Origin: an uncultured bacterium
Lineage (GTDB): Bacteria > Margulisbacteria > Marinamargulisbacteria > SXXA01
Length of the DNA stretch: 64,000 bases
NCBI GenBank assembly: GCA_903864835.1
Contig: CAIPHK010000010.1
Location: 21,771-85,770, forward strand
Direction: 5' to 3'
The number at the start of each line of letters is the position of its first letter. Position 1 is the first letter of the stretch. Shown here in pieces: positions 18,033-27,859 of the stretch. Made by a program: the position numbers and the translations under genes. Under the pieces are notes generated by a model, which searched no databases, was not told the origin of the DNA, and saw nothing but the letters and a program-made list of their open reading frames with translations.

Positions 18033-19445
18033 ATGACATCATCCCCTATTACAACCGAATCCGTACGTATCGAATCCGATACCATGGGAAAAATCGAAGT
18101 TCAAAATAATCGGTATTGGGGAGCGCAAACCCAGCGTTCCCTCCATCATTTTGGGATCGGAGAGGACCGAATGCCCCACGAATTGATTCGTGCGTTTGGC
18201 ATTTTAAAACAATCCGCTGCATTGACCAATTTTGAACTAGGCAAACTATCTTCCGAAAAAAAAGACCTCATTGTTAAGGCCTCCGATGAAGTGATTTTGG
18301 GCGCCCTTGACGCCCATTTCCCCTTAAAGATTTGGCAAACTGGGTCGGGAACCCAGACCAATATGAATGTGAATGAAGTGATATCAAATCGAGCAATCGA
18401 AATGGCTGGCGGTGTGTTGGGAAGCAAATCCCCCGTCCACCCTAACGACGACGTGAATATGTCACAATCATCTAACGATACATTTCCAACCGCAATGCAT
18501 ATTGCCGCCGCTGAAGTATTGGTTCATAAACTGATCCCAATGGCTCAGCAATTTAGAGATGGTCTTCAAGCTAAAGTGGATGCCTTTCATTCGATTATAA
18601 AGATTGGCCGCACTCATTTAATGGACGCAGTTCCTTTAACTTTGGGTCAGGAATTTTCAGCATATGTGGCCCAAATGGACCAAAACATTCGCCGTCTCAA
18701 CCAAATACTCCCGGACATTCTAGAGTTAGCCATTGGCGGCACCGCCGTCGGTACTGGGTTAAATACGCATCCAGAATTTGCGGATCGCGTCAGCAAAAAA
18801 ATTGCACAAGCGACGGGTATTGCATTTATATCCGCGCCCAATAAATTCGCGGGACTATCCAGTAATGATCCGTTGGTCTTTGGCAGTGGTGCCCTTCGTA
18901 CAATGGCCTCCACGTTGATGAAATTAGCAAATGATATTCGATGGATGGGATCCGGGCCACGCTGTGGTCTCAATGAATTAATATTGCCAGAAAATGAGCC
19001 AGGCTCTTCGATTATGCCCGGAAAAGTTAACCCCACCCAAAGCGAAGCCATGACGATGGTCTGCGTTCAAGTTATTGGAAATGATACCGCTATTTCAGTT
19101 GCCGGAAGCCAAGGTAATTTTGAACTCAACGTTTTTAAACCCGTTATTATTCATAATTTTATTCACTCGTGCCGGTTGCTCACGGATGCGATGTCCCACT
19201 TCTTGGATCACTGTTTGTCGGGGTTGGTGGCCAATGAAACTCAAATCAACCGCTATGTGGAAAAATCGTTGATGCTTGTCACGGCATTGAACCCTCATAT
19301 TGGCTATGACAAAGCGGCCCAGGTTGCAAAAAAAGCCCACAAAGAGAACCTATCCCTTAAGGAGGCATGTGTTGCACTTGGATTCCTGACCTCCGCGGAA
19401 TTCGATCAATTTGTGCGACCCGAAGACATGCTTTCCCCCCGGTAA
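18033..19445 (+). CDS. fumC: Fumarate hydratase, class II
   Basis: Interconverts fumarate and malate in the TCA cycle, iron-independent homotetramer. 470 residues with family signature [17 protein letters not shown], the [14 protein letters not shown] block and the [14 protein letters not shown] block. Ribosome site AAGGAA upstream of ATG 18033. A hairpin terminator follows the stop. With icd at 28876 it is one of two TCA enzymes in the window. Confidence 0.96.
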   Translation: MTSSPITTESVRIESDTMGKIEVQNNRYWGAQTQRSLHHFGIGEDRMPHELIRAFGILKQSAALTNFELGKLSSEKKDLIVKASDEVILGALDAHFPLKIWQTGSGTQTNMNVNEVISNRAIEMAGGVLGSKSPVHPNDDVNMSQSSNDTFPTAMHIAAAEVLVHKLIPMAQQFRDGLQAKVDAFHSIIKIGRTHLMDAVPLTLGQEFSAYVAQMDQNIRRLNQILPDILELAIGGTAVGTGLNTHPEFADRVSKKIAQATGIAFISAPNKFAGLSSNDPLVFGSGALRTMASTLMKLANDIRWMGSGPRCGLNELILPENEPGSSIMPGKVNPTQSEAMTMVCVQVIGNDTAISVAGSQGNFELNVFKPVIIHNFIHSCRLLTDAMSHFLDHCLSGLVANETQINRYVEKSLMLVTALNPHIGYDKAAQVAKKAHKENLSLKEACVALGFLTSAEFDQFVRPEDMLSPR

Positions 19446-19458
19446 AATAAGCAATAGG

Positions 19459-19490
19459 AACGGCTGAATCCCGCTACAGATTCAGCCGTT
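19459..19490. terminator. Hairpin between convergent fumC and DPA operon
   Basis: Perfect 12-base stem (19459-19470 with 19479-19490), loop of 8, between two convergent transcription units. The stem overlaps the stop codon of the dprE2-like gene. No long T-run follows on either strand, so termination may be weak or factor-assisted. Confidence 0.55.
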
Positions 19491-20196
19491 TAAAGAGGGT
19501 TTCTGGAATAATCCGAATAATGACCATGATCAGTCGCCAGATTGGCAGCACATAGAGCACATCTTGACGGCGATGGCTCGCCCTCACAATAGCGGTAGCC
19601 ACCTCGTCTGGCCTGGCTGTTAGGCGCTGTGGGAGCACCAATCCGGCCGTCATCCGAGTCGCAACGAATCCCGGTTTAACCGTCATGACATGGACATTCG
19701 ATTTAAAAAGTCGATTCCGGAGACCCGATAGATAGGCAGAAAACGCAGCCTTCGAGGCGCCATAGAGATAATTACTCTGTCGTCCACGGTCACCCGCGAC
19801 TGAACTAATCCCAATAATTTGGCCGGATCGCTCCACCTCAAACACATTGGCCACATGATTCAAGATCGATACAGCACCTAAAAAATTGGTTCCCACAATT
19901 TTTTGAACTTCATCAAAATTTGACTGTCCCCCTGTTTGATCTCCCAAGACCCCGAATACAGAAATAACGATCGTCGGCTTCGGAACTATCGCGTCAAAAA
20001 ATGAAGCGTGCGATTGAAAGTCCAAGGCGTCAAATTCCCATAGTGTCGATGAGCGAAGACGTCCCCGGTAATAATTATCCAAATCTCCAACAGATCGACC
20101 GGCCAAATGCACATGAGCCCCCTCTTTATCAAACGCGGTTGCAATCGCTTTTCCAATATCTGAGTTTGCGCCTAAGATCAATACGGTGTGTGTCAT
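19474..20196 (-). CDS. Short-chain dehydrogenase, DprE2-like
   Basis: 240 residues, classical SDR fold: cofactor motif ILGANSDIGKAIA at the start, Ser in ISSVAGDRGRQ and catalytic YGASKAAF (YxxxK). The C-terminal hydrophobic stretch (LPIWRLIMVIIRIIP) resembles DprE2 enzymes, which reduce decaprenyl-phosphoryl-2-keto-ribose to the arabinose lipid with NADH. The call rests mainly on its overlap (4 bases) with a DprE1-like gene and the UbiA gene just before. Last gene of the eight-gene operon. Confidence 0.75.
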   Translation of the reverse strand: MTHTVLILGANSDIGKAIATAFDKEGAHVHLAGRSVGDLDNYYRGRLRSSTLWEFDALDFQSHASFFDAIVPKPTIVISVFGVLGDQTGGQSNFDEVQKIVGTNFLGAVSILNHVANVFEVERSGQIIGISSVAGDRGRQSNYLYGASKAAFSAYLSGLRNRLFKSNVHVMTVKPGFVATRMTAGLVLPQRLTARPDEVATAIVRASHRRQDVLYVLPIWRLIMVIIRIIPETLFKRLNL

Positions 20197-21509
20197 TGTA
20201 GCCCTAACCTTTTCGATTGGAGTGATTCAAATTGTCTATTTGGATCAAATTTTTGTTTAATATCAATAAATTGAGGCAACTTGGGGTAGCCCTTTCTCAT
20301 CATTTCAGCCGGCATTCTAGCGTCTTTAGATAAGTACAATCGGCCGCCATACCGCAACACAATCTGATCCAGTCGATTCATCAGTTCAAAATTTTTAGAT
20401 TTAATCGGTATATCCAATGCCAAAGTATATCCTTCCATTGGAAATGAAATTAAAAAGTCCTCTGGCCCTAATAACTTTAACACTGCCAAAAATGAACCTT
20501 CCCCAGATTGGGATAATTCCTTCAAAATAGCGTTCATTCCCTCTCGGCCACAATTTTTTGGAATCACACATTGATATTGGGTAAACCCACGTCGACCATA
20601 CATCCGATTCCAATGAAGAATCTTATCTAACGGATAAAAAAATGGGCCATAATGAACCAGCGATTCCCGTTTAGCCGGATGACCATAATAGTATACCCAA
20701 TTAAATAGTTTGACCGACCAGGTCGACAGCGCAAATTTCGGAAAATAAAAAGGAATGGATCGCTTTGGTTTAACGTCGACAACTAAGGGCTCCTGCCGTT
20801 CACGATCAGATAACTCGTCCAAACGAGCATGCTCCCCAAGAAACAACACGGACCGCCCCAGATTCGCCCCGGTCGCTAAACAATCAATCCACGCAACGGA
20901 ATAGGTTACCGCACTCATCTGTTCAAAGGCGTCGATTGCCGCATCAATATTAGGAAGCTTCAATTGAGTTTGACGTATGTACGACGTCTCGATCTTAAGT
21001 AGTTGAAACGACGCCTCCAGAATACACCCCGTTAACCCCATGCCTCCACACGTCGCATTAAAAAGATCGCTGTTATCGGTGGATGAACAGGTGACTATTT
21101 TTCCGTCCGCCAACATTAGCTTAAACCAAAAAAGATGCTGACAGAACCCGCCCAAATTATGGTGATTTTTACCATGAATATCCGACGCCACGGCCCCACC
21201 CACAGACACATATTTTGTTCCTGGCGTTACCGGCAAAAACCATCCCTTTGGAACCACGACAGACAAAATTTTCTCCAGAGTTACTCCAGCTTCACAAGTC
21301 ACTCTGCCAGTCCGATCGTCAAATTCTACGATTTCTGAATACTGCAACGCCGACCAGATAAGGTCATTTAAACTACTATCTCCGTAACATCGCCCCATCC
21401 CACGGGCAATCAGCGTCGATTTTTCTTTCAATTGATCTATTAGTTCCTCTTTTGAGGATACCGTTTGGGCATCAATCCATGGAAATAGACCCCAGTTTGA
21501 AATTTTCAA
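20193..21509 (-). CDS. FAD-binding oxidoreductase, DprE1-like (polyprenyl-P-ribose 2'-oxidase)
   Basis: 438 residues. The FAD segment ARGMGRCYGDSSLN near residue 35, PVTPGTKYVSVGGAVASDIH and the C-terminal GGRLYLSKDARM are DprE1 features. DprE1 oxidises C2 of decaprenyl-phosphoryl-ribose. By my alignment from memory of the mycobacterial protein (GWNICVDFPI), the cysteine attacked by benzothiazinones (Cys387) is alanine here (GYTLALDIPI, Ala364). It overlaps both neighbours by 4 bases, implying coupled translation. Confidence 0.82.
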   Translation of the reverse strand: MKISNWGLFPWIDAQTVSSKEELIDQLKEKSTLIARGMGRCYGDSSLNDLIWSALQYSEIVEFDDRTGRVTCEAGVTLEKILSVVVPKGWFLPVTPGTKYVSVGGAVASDIHGKNHHNLGGFCQHLFWFKLMLADGKIVTCSSTDNSDLFNATCGGMGLTGCILEASFQLLKIETSYIRQTQLKLPNIDAAIDAFEQMSAVTYSVAWIDCLATGANLGRSVLFLGEHARLDELSDRERQEPLVVDVKPKRSIPFYFPKFALSTWSVKLFNWVYYYGHPAKRESLVHYGPFFYPLDKILHWNRMYGRRGFTQYQCVIPKNCGREGMNAILKELSQSGEGSFLAVLKLLGPEDFLISFPMEGYTLALDIPIKSKNFELMNRLDQIVLRYGGRLYLSKDARMPAEMMRKGYPKLPQFIDIKQKFDPNRQFESLQSKRLGLQ

Positions 21510-22408
21510 AGATACAAAACCCAGGTGACGCCCACCGTCCAGGCCACCAACGTGACTTGCAATACGCCATCATTCCACAAGATTTTTGTCGGACTTCCTG
21601 ATCGACGTAAAACCATCGTAATTTGGAGATACCTTAGGATTCCAAACAGGACAAATATCGTAGTGTAAAAAAGATTTGCGGACCCCACAAACGCAATCGT
21701 ATGATCCGAGACTGTATACATTAAATAGGCGACAATAATACCCGACGCTAAAATACTAATCGTAGAATCCAAAAATGGAAGCGTGTACCCACCCATCGAC
21801 CCGCGAATTTCAGAGGACACTCCCGTTTCCAACAGAAGAATATCATCCCGGCGTTTTGCGAACCCCAAAAATAAAGCCAGTAGAAACGTCATCAATATTA
21901 TCCACATCGACAGCGGCGTTTTTGCAACAACCGCTCCCAGTTGTAATCGAATAAAAAATCCAAGGGCAATGACAAAAACATCGACAATTGCAACCTGTTT
22001 CAGCCTGAGCGAATACACCATATTGAGGCCAATATATCCCAATACAAGCAACACGGCCGTCTGCCCTAAACATGCGGTCAAAATCAATGCCGCCCCCAAC
22101 AAACTAGCGATAACCCCATACGCCCACCGCTTGGACATTGCCCCCGAAGCGATAGGTCGATATCGCTTCGTCGGATGCTGTTGATCCGCACGAATATCAA
22201 TAAGATCATTAAAAATATACACCGCGCTTGCGACCCAACAAAAAATGACAAAGGCCACAGATACCGCAACCAGTCGATGCAGGTTAAAAAAATGGAGCCC
22301 AAAAAATAACGGGAGAAACACAAACACATTTTTAACGTAATGATGTGGCCTCATTGCGGACAGTGTCTGACGCACCTTCTTTTTTGTTGAAGTCCATTTA
22401 TTGTCCAC
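21506..22408 (-). CDS. UbiA-family prenyltransferase, decaprenyl-phosphate phosphoribosyltransferase-like
   Basis: 300 residues with about eight or nine membrane helices. The Asp-rich motif NDLIDIRADQQHPTKRYRPI is the UbiA metal/diphosphate site, and the KRYRPIASG ending is typical of 5-phosphoribosyl-1-pyrophosphate-using enzymes (Rv3806c type). With DprE1 and DprE2 it would attach phosphoribose to a polyprenyl phosphate as the first step of the DPA route. The needed phosphatase (Rv3807c type) is not adjacent. Confidence 0.8.
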   Translation of the reverse strand: MDNKWTSTKKKVRQTLSAMRPHHYVKNVFVFLPLFFGLHFFNLHRLVAVSVAFVIFCWVASAVYIFNDLIDIRADQQHPTKRYRPIASGAMSKRWAYGVIASLLGAALILTACLGQTAVLLVLGYIGLNMVYSLRLKQVAIVDVFVIALGFFIRLQLGAVVAKTPLSMWIILMTFLLALFLGFAKRRDDILLLETGVSSEIRGSMGGYTLPFLDSTISILASGIIVAYLMYTVSDHTIAFVGSANLFYTTIFVLFGILRYLQITMVLRRSGSPTKILWNDGVLQVTLVAWTVGVTWVLYL

Positions 22409-22409
22409 C

Positions 22410-22967
22410 TTAGACCTCTGGTTTTGAATTCAGCTCCGACAGGTACGGCAAATCCCGGTCCTTTCCCGACAATATCGGATCTCCTTTTGGGTCTAAATGC
22501 CAGTCAATCCCGAGTTCTGGATCACTCCATCGAACACCAGCATCATGTTCCGGAGAATAGACTTCACTACACAAATAGACTACCGTCGCGTGATCCGAAA
22601 CCACATAAAATCCATGCCCCATTTCCGGGCCTAACAAGGCCATTCTGCGATTGTGTTCCGAAAGCTCCACCCCAATCCATTGTCGGTAGGTCGGAGACTC
22701 CGGATTCAGGTCCACGGCAACATCCCATATAGTTCCACGGGTCACCCGCACCAATTTTGCCTGACCCTTGGGGGCCTTCTGAAAATGGATCCCTCTCAGC
22801 ACCCCTTTTTTGGATACACTTTGATTTTCTTGAACAAAGGAGGCGGTCACGCCCGCCTGTTCAAACGCTGATTTTTGGTATATTTCAAAAAAAATCCCTC
22901 TGGAATCGCCATGGACCTTGGGCTCAATAATATGGAGTCCCGTTAAATGAGTGGGTTCAATTTGCAT
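22410..22967 (-). CDS. rfbC: dTDP-4-dehydrorhamnose 3,5-epimerase
   Basis: 185-residue cupin enzyme of dTDP-L-rhamnose synthesis. Motifs: DSRGIFFEIY, FVQENQSVSKKGVLRGIHFQ (catalytic His), VAVDLNPESPTY and GHGFYVVSD. The rest of the pathway (rfbA, rfbB, rfbD) is not in the window. It sits directly between mutS and the UbiA gene with no gap, so it probably marks the surface-polysaccharide end of this operon. Confidence 0.93.
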   Translation of the reverse strand: MQIEPTHLTGLHIIEPKVHGDSRGIFFEIYQKSAFEQAGVTASFVQENQSVSKKGVLRGIHFQKAPKGQAKLVRVTRGTIWDVAVDLNPESPTYRQWIGVELSEHNRRMALLGPEMGHGFYVVSDHATVVYLCSEVYSPEHDAGVRWSDPELGIDWHLDPKGDPILSGKDRDLPYLSELNSKPEV

Positions 22968-25433
22968 CTACATCACCTTTTTCTTTAAAAATTCGACACC
23001 TTCACGCTCAAACCCATCTAATAGCGCCTGAGCTTGCTCAATCACCACGTCGGGAATACCTGCCATTTTGGCCACATGAATCCCATAACTTTTATCTGCA
23101 GTCCCCCGAATAAACCGGTGTGTAAACACCAGTTGACCGTCTATTTCCGAGATTTCCATGGTGTAATTGATAATCCCAGAATAGGCCTGCTCCAGCACCG
23201 TCAATTCATGATAATGGGTAGCAAATAAGGTTCTCGCATTAATCTGAGTATGGATATATTCACTAATCGCACAGGCCAAACTCATCCCATCAAACGTCGA
23301 CGTTCCTCGCCCAATTTCATCCAGAATAATCAAACTATTCGGGGTGGCATTCGCCAAAATTGCAGCTGTTTCTAACATCTCCACCATAAACGTGGATTGC
23401 CCAAGATATAAATTATCTAACGCGCCAATGCGAGTATACAGGCAATCTACGGGAGACAAACGGAAGGTTTCCGCCGGTACAAAACATCCAATCTGAGCCA
23501 TTACTACACTCAAAGCAACCTGCCGCATCAACGTCGATTTTCCTGCCATATTGGGCCCTGTCAGCAAAATAAACCGAGCGTTGTCGCCCGCCATTTCAAC
23601 CGTATTTGAAACAAACGCCGCCCCCATATTTTGTTCCACAATCGGATGGCGACCGTTACGTATTTCCAATACCCCGACTCCGCTCTCGACAAACTGGGGG
23701 CGGACATATCCGTTACGCTGCGACGCCGTCGCTATTGATTGAATACAATCCAATTCCGCAAGGTACCCAGCACATTCTTGCAACGCGCCTGTGTAGGCCG
23801 AAATTTCCTGAACAATCGTTTGAAACAATTCAAACTCTAACGCATTTTGCCGCTCTTCCCCGTTCAACAAAACGATCTCTTTCTCTTTTAAATCGGGGGT
23901 AATATACCGCTCCGCATTGGCCAACGTTTGCTTACGAATATAGTGAAGAGGGGCTTTGTCTTTTTGTGAATTTGGGAGTTCGATATAATATCCAAACACC
24001 TTATTAAATCCGACTTTAAGCGACTTAATCCCAGTGGATTCACGCTCAATTTCCTCCAGCCCGCCCACCCAGTCTCTCACTTCGGCGAACGATGCCTTCA
24101 ATTGAACCAACTCGGGGCTATAGCCATCTTGGATGACGCCCCCGTCACGCGAAGAAACCGGCGGGGCTTCCACAATCGCGGTAGCGATCAATCGAACGAT
24201 CGTTGAAATCGGTGACGTTTCATGCCGAATTCCAGAAAAATACTGAGCCTGACGTCGAAAAAATCGGCTCTTGAACCGATCCAATAGGTCGCCCAATCCA
24301 CTGAGGGCCCCAAGAGATTCTTTAAGGGCAATACAATCCCTTGGATTATGAGTGCCGGCCGCAATGCGGGCCGTAAGCCGCTCAATATCATAGACATCGG
24401 TCAGCGCTGTACGGATTTCCTCCCGCGTGACGACATCATTCACCAGATCTTCAACCGCATCCAACCGTGCGTCAATACGCCGAACATTGCAAATGGGCTC
24501 TTGAACCACCTGCTTTAACTTCCGGCCGCCCATCGCCGTCCGCGTATAATTTAGAAGTGAATATAGTGTTGTCTGCTTCGTTACCGAATCCCGTCCTTGG
24601 ACCAATTCAAGATTGTGCATCGTCGTTCGATCCATCATCATCCCATCGTCAAATCGATGCGGTTGAAGCGAGACAATCTGCGGCATCGCATTTTTTTGAG
24701 CATATTTTGCGTATTCTAATATCGCCCATGCTGCCGGAAGGCAATCCAACCAATCCCCGACACCCCAGGCATCGACTGACGATAGCTTAAAATGCCCCGC
24801 AATCATTGACGCGGCCCGATCCGGATTCAAAAAATCAGATCGATTCACCACTACCCCGTCAGGCAAAGTAAAATCCAACGCCGTGGGAATAACCACTTCA
24901 CGGGACGCCAATCTTGCAATCTGTATGTCCAAATGTACCCGATCAACGACCCTCGCCACTTTAAATTCACCGGTAGATAGTTCAAGAAATGATATTGAAT
25001 ATCCCTTCTTCAACTGCGCAAACGCCACCAAATAATTGCACTCGTTCTCCCGTAAACCCGATGATGAAATGACCGTCCCCGGAGTTATAATTTGAACAAC
25101 ATCCCGTTTCGTAATGCCCTTCGAATGAGACGCATCTTCCGTCTGCTCACAAATGGCTACTTTATATCCCCGCCCCACCAACTTTTGGATATACGATTCC
25201 GATGCGTGATGGGGAATCCCACACATGGGAACCCGATTCCCCTCCTTACCTCGCCCGGTTAACGTAAGCTCAAGTTCCCTAGCCGCCACTTTGGCATCGT
25301 CTAAGAACATTTCATAAAAATCGCCCAACCGAAAAAAAAGGATGGCATCCGGAACCCCAGCCTTAATTTCTAAATACTGCCGGAGCATAGGCGTATTTAA
25401 CGCATCATTCATTGATTGAGACGACAGATCCAT
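22968..25433 (-). CDS. mutS: DNA mismatch repair protein MutS
   Basis: 821 residues, full MutS1 architecture. The mismatch-recognition motif GDFYEMFLDDA is near residue 35, the connector, lever and clamp follow, and the ATPase has GPNMAGKSTLMRQVAL, the LDEIGRGTSTFDG Walker B region and a final helical dimer part. It recognises mismatches with MutL. It lies 4 bases after pheT. Confidence 0.97.
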   Translation of the reverse strand: MDLSSQSMNDALNTPMLRQYLEIKAGVPDAILFFRLGDFYEMFLDDAKVAARELELTLTGRGKEGNRVPMCGIPHHASESYIQKLVGRGYKVAICEQTEDASHSKGITKRDVVQIITPGTVISSSGLRENECNYLVAFAQLKKGYSISFLELSTGEFKVARVVDRVHLDIQIARLASREVVIPTALDFTLPDGVVVNRSDFLNPDRAASMIAGHFKLSSVDAWGVGDWLDCLPAAWAILEYAKYAQKNAMPQIVSLQPHRFDDGMMMDRTTMHNLELVQGRDSVTKQTTLYSLLNYTRTAMGGRKLKQVVQEPICNVRRIDARLDAVEDLVNDVVTREEIRTALTDVYDIERLTARIAAGTHNPRDCIALKESLGALSGLGDLLDRFKSRFFRRQAQYFSGIRHETSPISTIVRLIATAIVEAPPVSSRDGGVIQDGYSPELVQLKASFAEVRDWVGGLEEIERESTGIKSLKVGFNKVFGYYIELPNSQKDKAPLHYIRKQTLANAERYITPDLKEKEIVLLNGEERQNALEFELFQTIVQEISAYTGALQECAGYLAELDCIQSIATASQRNGYVRPQFVESGVGVLEIRNGRHPIVEQNMGAAFVSNTVEMAGDNARFILLTGPNMAGKSTLMRQVALSVVMAQIGCFVPAETFRLSPVDCLYTRIGALDNLYLGQSTFMVEMLETAAILANATPNSLIILDEIGRGTSTFDGMSLACAISEYIHTQINARTLFATHYHELTVLEQAYSGIINYTMEISEIDGQLVFTHRFIRGTADKSYGIHVAKMAGIPDVVIEQAQALLDGFEREGVEFLKKKVM

Positions 25434-25437
25434 CAGA

Positions 25438-27831
25438 CTATCGAATCGAAATAGGCAAGGACTCTGTCAACTTTCGGCAAAATTCTTCGTGGGCAAGATT
25501 AACCTCATCGTCAGATAAAGTTCGTTCAATATTCTGATACACAAATCCAAACGCCAAACTCTTGTTATCCGCCCCAATTTTATCGGACTCAAAATGATCA
25601 AATAAAAAATATTGCGCCACTGCTTCGGGCAAAAACTCGCCTATTTTAGATTCAATTTCCTGGTACCCCAACGTTCGTGGCGCCAATATCGCAAGGTCCC
25701 GCCGAGTATGCGGATATCGACCAAATGAATTAAATTCCATAGGGATCGTCGGCTCCCCTGAAATACCCGACAAATTTAAGCCGATGTACCCCACAGGTTG
25801 GCGAATATCATAGTTCTCCAAAATATCGGGATGAAAAAATCCAAAATTGCCAATAGTAGTTGCGCCAATTCGAATATCCGCACTTAAATGAGGATGGTAT
25901 TGAGGATACGACGACTTTGCATACGAAACGCCGGCCACTCGCAATTGACTCAAAAGTTCTTCAACTTGCCCCTTGAGATGAAAAAATGACGGCTGACCCT
26001 GGACTTTTTCAACCTCCGAATACGGTGAAACAAACCGATTTCCGGTGCAAATGACACCGCACACCAAGTGCTCGCGAATTTCTCCTTGTTGGGCAAGGTA
26101 AAATACTTTTCCCACCTCAAACAATTGAAGATCGGTATTTTGCCGTTTTAAGTTATAGGACACCGTCCGAAGTAACGACGACATCAAGTATCGACGGAGC
26201 ACCGATTCAGACGGGGTTAACGGATTCTGTATTTGAAGCCAGTCTGACGGCATCGGCACCTTCGTTGCCCTAAAATCGTCCGGCGACACCATCGTAAACG
26301 TCTGCACCTGTTGAAACCCTTGATTCACCCAAAATGTCTCTGTCACCGTTGCAATTTTTGACAAATTAGACGGCTTTTCTTGAGCGACCATCCGAAAATC
26401 AAGGATCTCTGGAATCGGATCGTACCCTTTAATTCGCGCAATCTCTTCGGCCAAACACGGCCATTCCTTAATATCATGTCGCCGCCAACTGGGCACCCGG
26501 GCGGAAGTTTCAGCTACCCCAAATCCCAATTGAGCCAACACATGTTCCATCTCAGCCCGAGTATAGGCGGTCCCTAATAATCGGTTAATTTTTTCCGAAT
26601 TAAATTCAACATCTCTCTCAGATAAAATCGAATGGGTTAAATCGATATGTTCAACCGGAGCACCGACAATACGTGCCCCAGCCAGTTCTTGGAGAAGATG
26701 GAGGGCACGACGAAGTGCAAACTGAACGCCCATCGGGTCAACGCCTTTTTCAAACCGAATCGCACTCTCCGTTCGAAGCCCCAATTCAGACTTTGCTTTC
26801 CTCACCCGAGTCGGAGAAAAATAGGCCGCCTCCAGGAACAACTCCGTCGTCTTTTCTGCAATAGAACCCCGTTGCCCACCCATAATGCCCGCAATTGCAA
26901 CAATCGACAGGCCATCCCGAACAACAGGAATCCGCACCGTTAACTCCCGAACTTCGTCATCTAACGTTTGCGTCATTTCGCCCGCGCTCGCGCTTCCAAC
27001 AGTGATTGTTGTTCCAGATAATTCATTTTTATCAAATGCATGGAGTGGATGCCCCGTCTCAAGCATCACGTAATTCGTAATGTCCACAATTCGGTCGATC
27101 GACCGAATACCGGCCAAGGCGAGCCGCCGTCGCATTTTTAGAGGTGCGATCCCATTCGTCACGTGATCGACCTGTTGTCCAAAATAAATCGGACAAACCT
27201 CTGGATCAGTAACCGCAATCTGCCATTTTTCAATCGCTTCTGTGATTGAATAGTCTGTTGACGGCAGCTTTAGCGGTCGATTCAAAATGACACTAATTTC
27301 CCTCGCCAACCCCAATATACTTTGACAGTCCCCGCGATTGGGAAGGATCGCAACATCCAATATCGTCTCTTTAAGTAGCCCGCTCTCCACAAAATCAAGA
27401 CCGAGCGGTGTCCCCGGTTCTAAAATCCAAATACCGGACGCCGTGTCCGCAACGCCCAATTCGGTTTCGGAACACAACATCCCGTTTGAAGGGATGCCCC
27501 TCAATTGACTCGGTTTAATCTTCAACCCACTCGCAAGAATCGCTCCGGGTAGGCTCACCGGCACGATATCCCCAACCGAAATATTTTGTGCGCCGGTCAC
27601 AATTTGATGCGTCACTTCGCCGTCAAAAATTTGGGTTACCTGAAGGCGATCGGCATTGGGGTGCTTGGAAATTGAGTCAATGCGCCCCGTCACAATATTG
27701 CATAGTGATTCCCCCACAGTAATCACTTCTTCAACCTCAAACCCAGAACGGTTTAATCGGCTCGCCAAATCAGAGGGGTCAATCCCGGTAAGGTCAACGT
27801 AGTCCGCGATCCATGATAAAGGGAATTTCAT
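25438..27831 (-). CDS. pheT: Phenylalanyl-tRNA synthetase beta subunit
   Basis: 797 residues. Domains in order: N-terminal MKFPLSWIADYVDL, EMAP-type tRNA-binding domain (GRIDSISKHPNADRLQVTQI), B3/B4 editing region, B5 domain, catalytic-like core, and C-terminal ferredoxin-like anticodon-binding domain (SFGRYPHTRRDLAILAP). Works as an alpha2-beta2 complex with PheS, 28 bases upstream. Confidence 0.97.
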   Translation of the reverse strand: MKFPLSWIADYVDLTGIDPSDLASRLNRSGFEVEEVITVGESLCNIVTGRIDSISKHPNADRLQVTQIFDGEVTHQIVTGAQNISVGDIVPVSLPGAILASGLKIKPSQLRGIPSNGMLCSETELGVADTASGIWILEPGTPLGLDFVESGLLKETILDVAILPNRGDCQSILGLAREISVILNRPLKLPSTDYSITEAIEKWQIAVTDPEVCPIYFGQQVDHVTNGIAPLKMRRRLALAGIRSIDRIVDITNYVMLETGHPLHAFDKNELSGTTITVGSASAGEMTQTLDDEVRELTVRIPVVRDGLSIVAIAGIMGGQRGSIAEKTTELFLEAAYFSPTRVRKAKSELGLRTESAIRFEKGVDPMGVQFALRRALHLLQELAGARIVGAPVEHIDLTHSILSERDVEFNSEKINRLLGTAYTRAEMEHVLAQLGFGVAETSARVPSWRRHDIKEWPCLAEEIARIKGYDPIPEILDFRMVAQEKPSNLSKIATVTETFWVNQGFQQVQTFTMVSPDDFRATKVPMPSDWLQIQNPLTPSESVLRRYLMSSLLRTVSYNLKRQNTDLQLFEVGKVFYLAQQGEIREHLVCGVICTGNRFVSPYSEVEKVQGQPSFFHLKGQVEELLSQLRVAGVSYAKSSYPQYHPHLSADIRIGATTIGNFGFFHPDILENYDIRQPVGYIGLNLSGISGEPTIPMEFNSFGRYPHTRRDLAILAPRTLGYQEIESKIGEFLPEAVAQYFLFDHFESDKIGADNKSLAFGFVYQNIERTLSDDEVNLAHEEFCRKLTESLPISIR

Positions 27832-27859
27832 TGGGTGTGATCCTTCATTTTACATTCAC

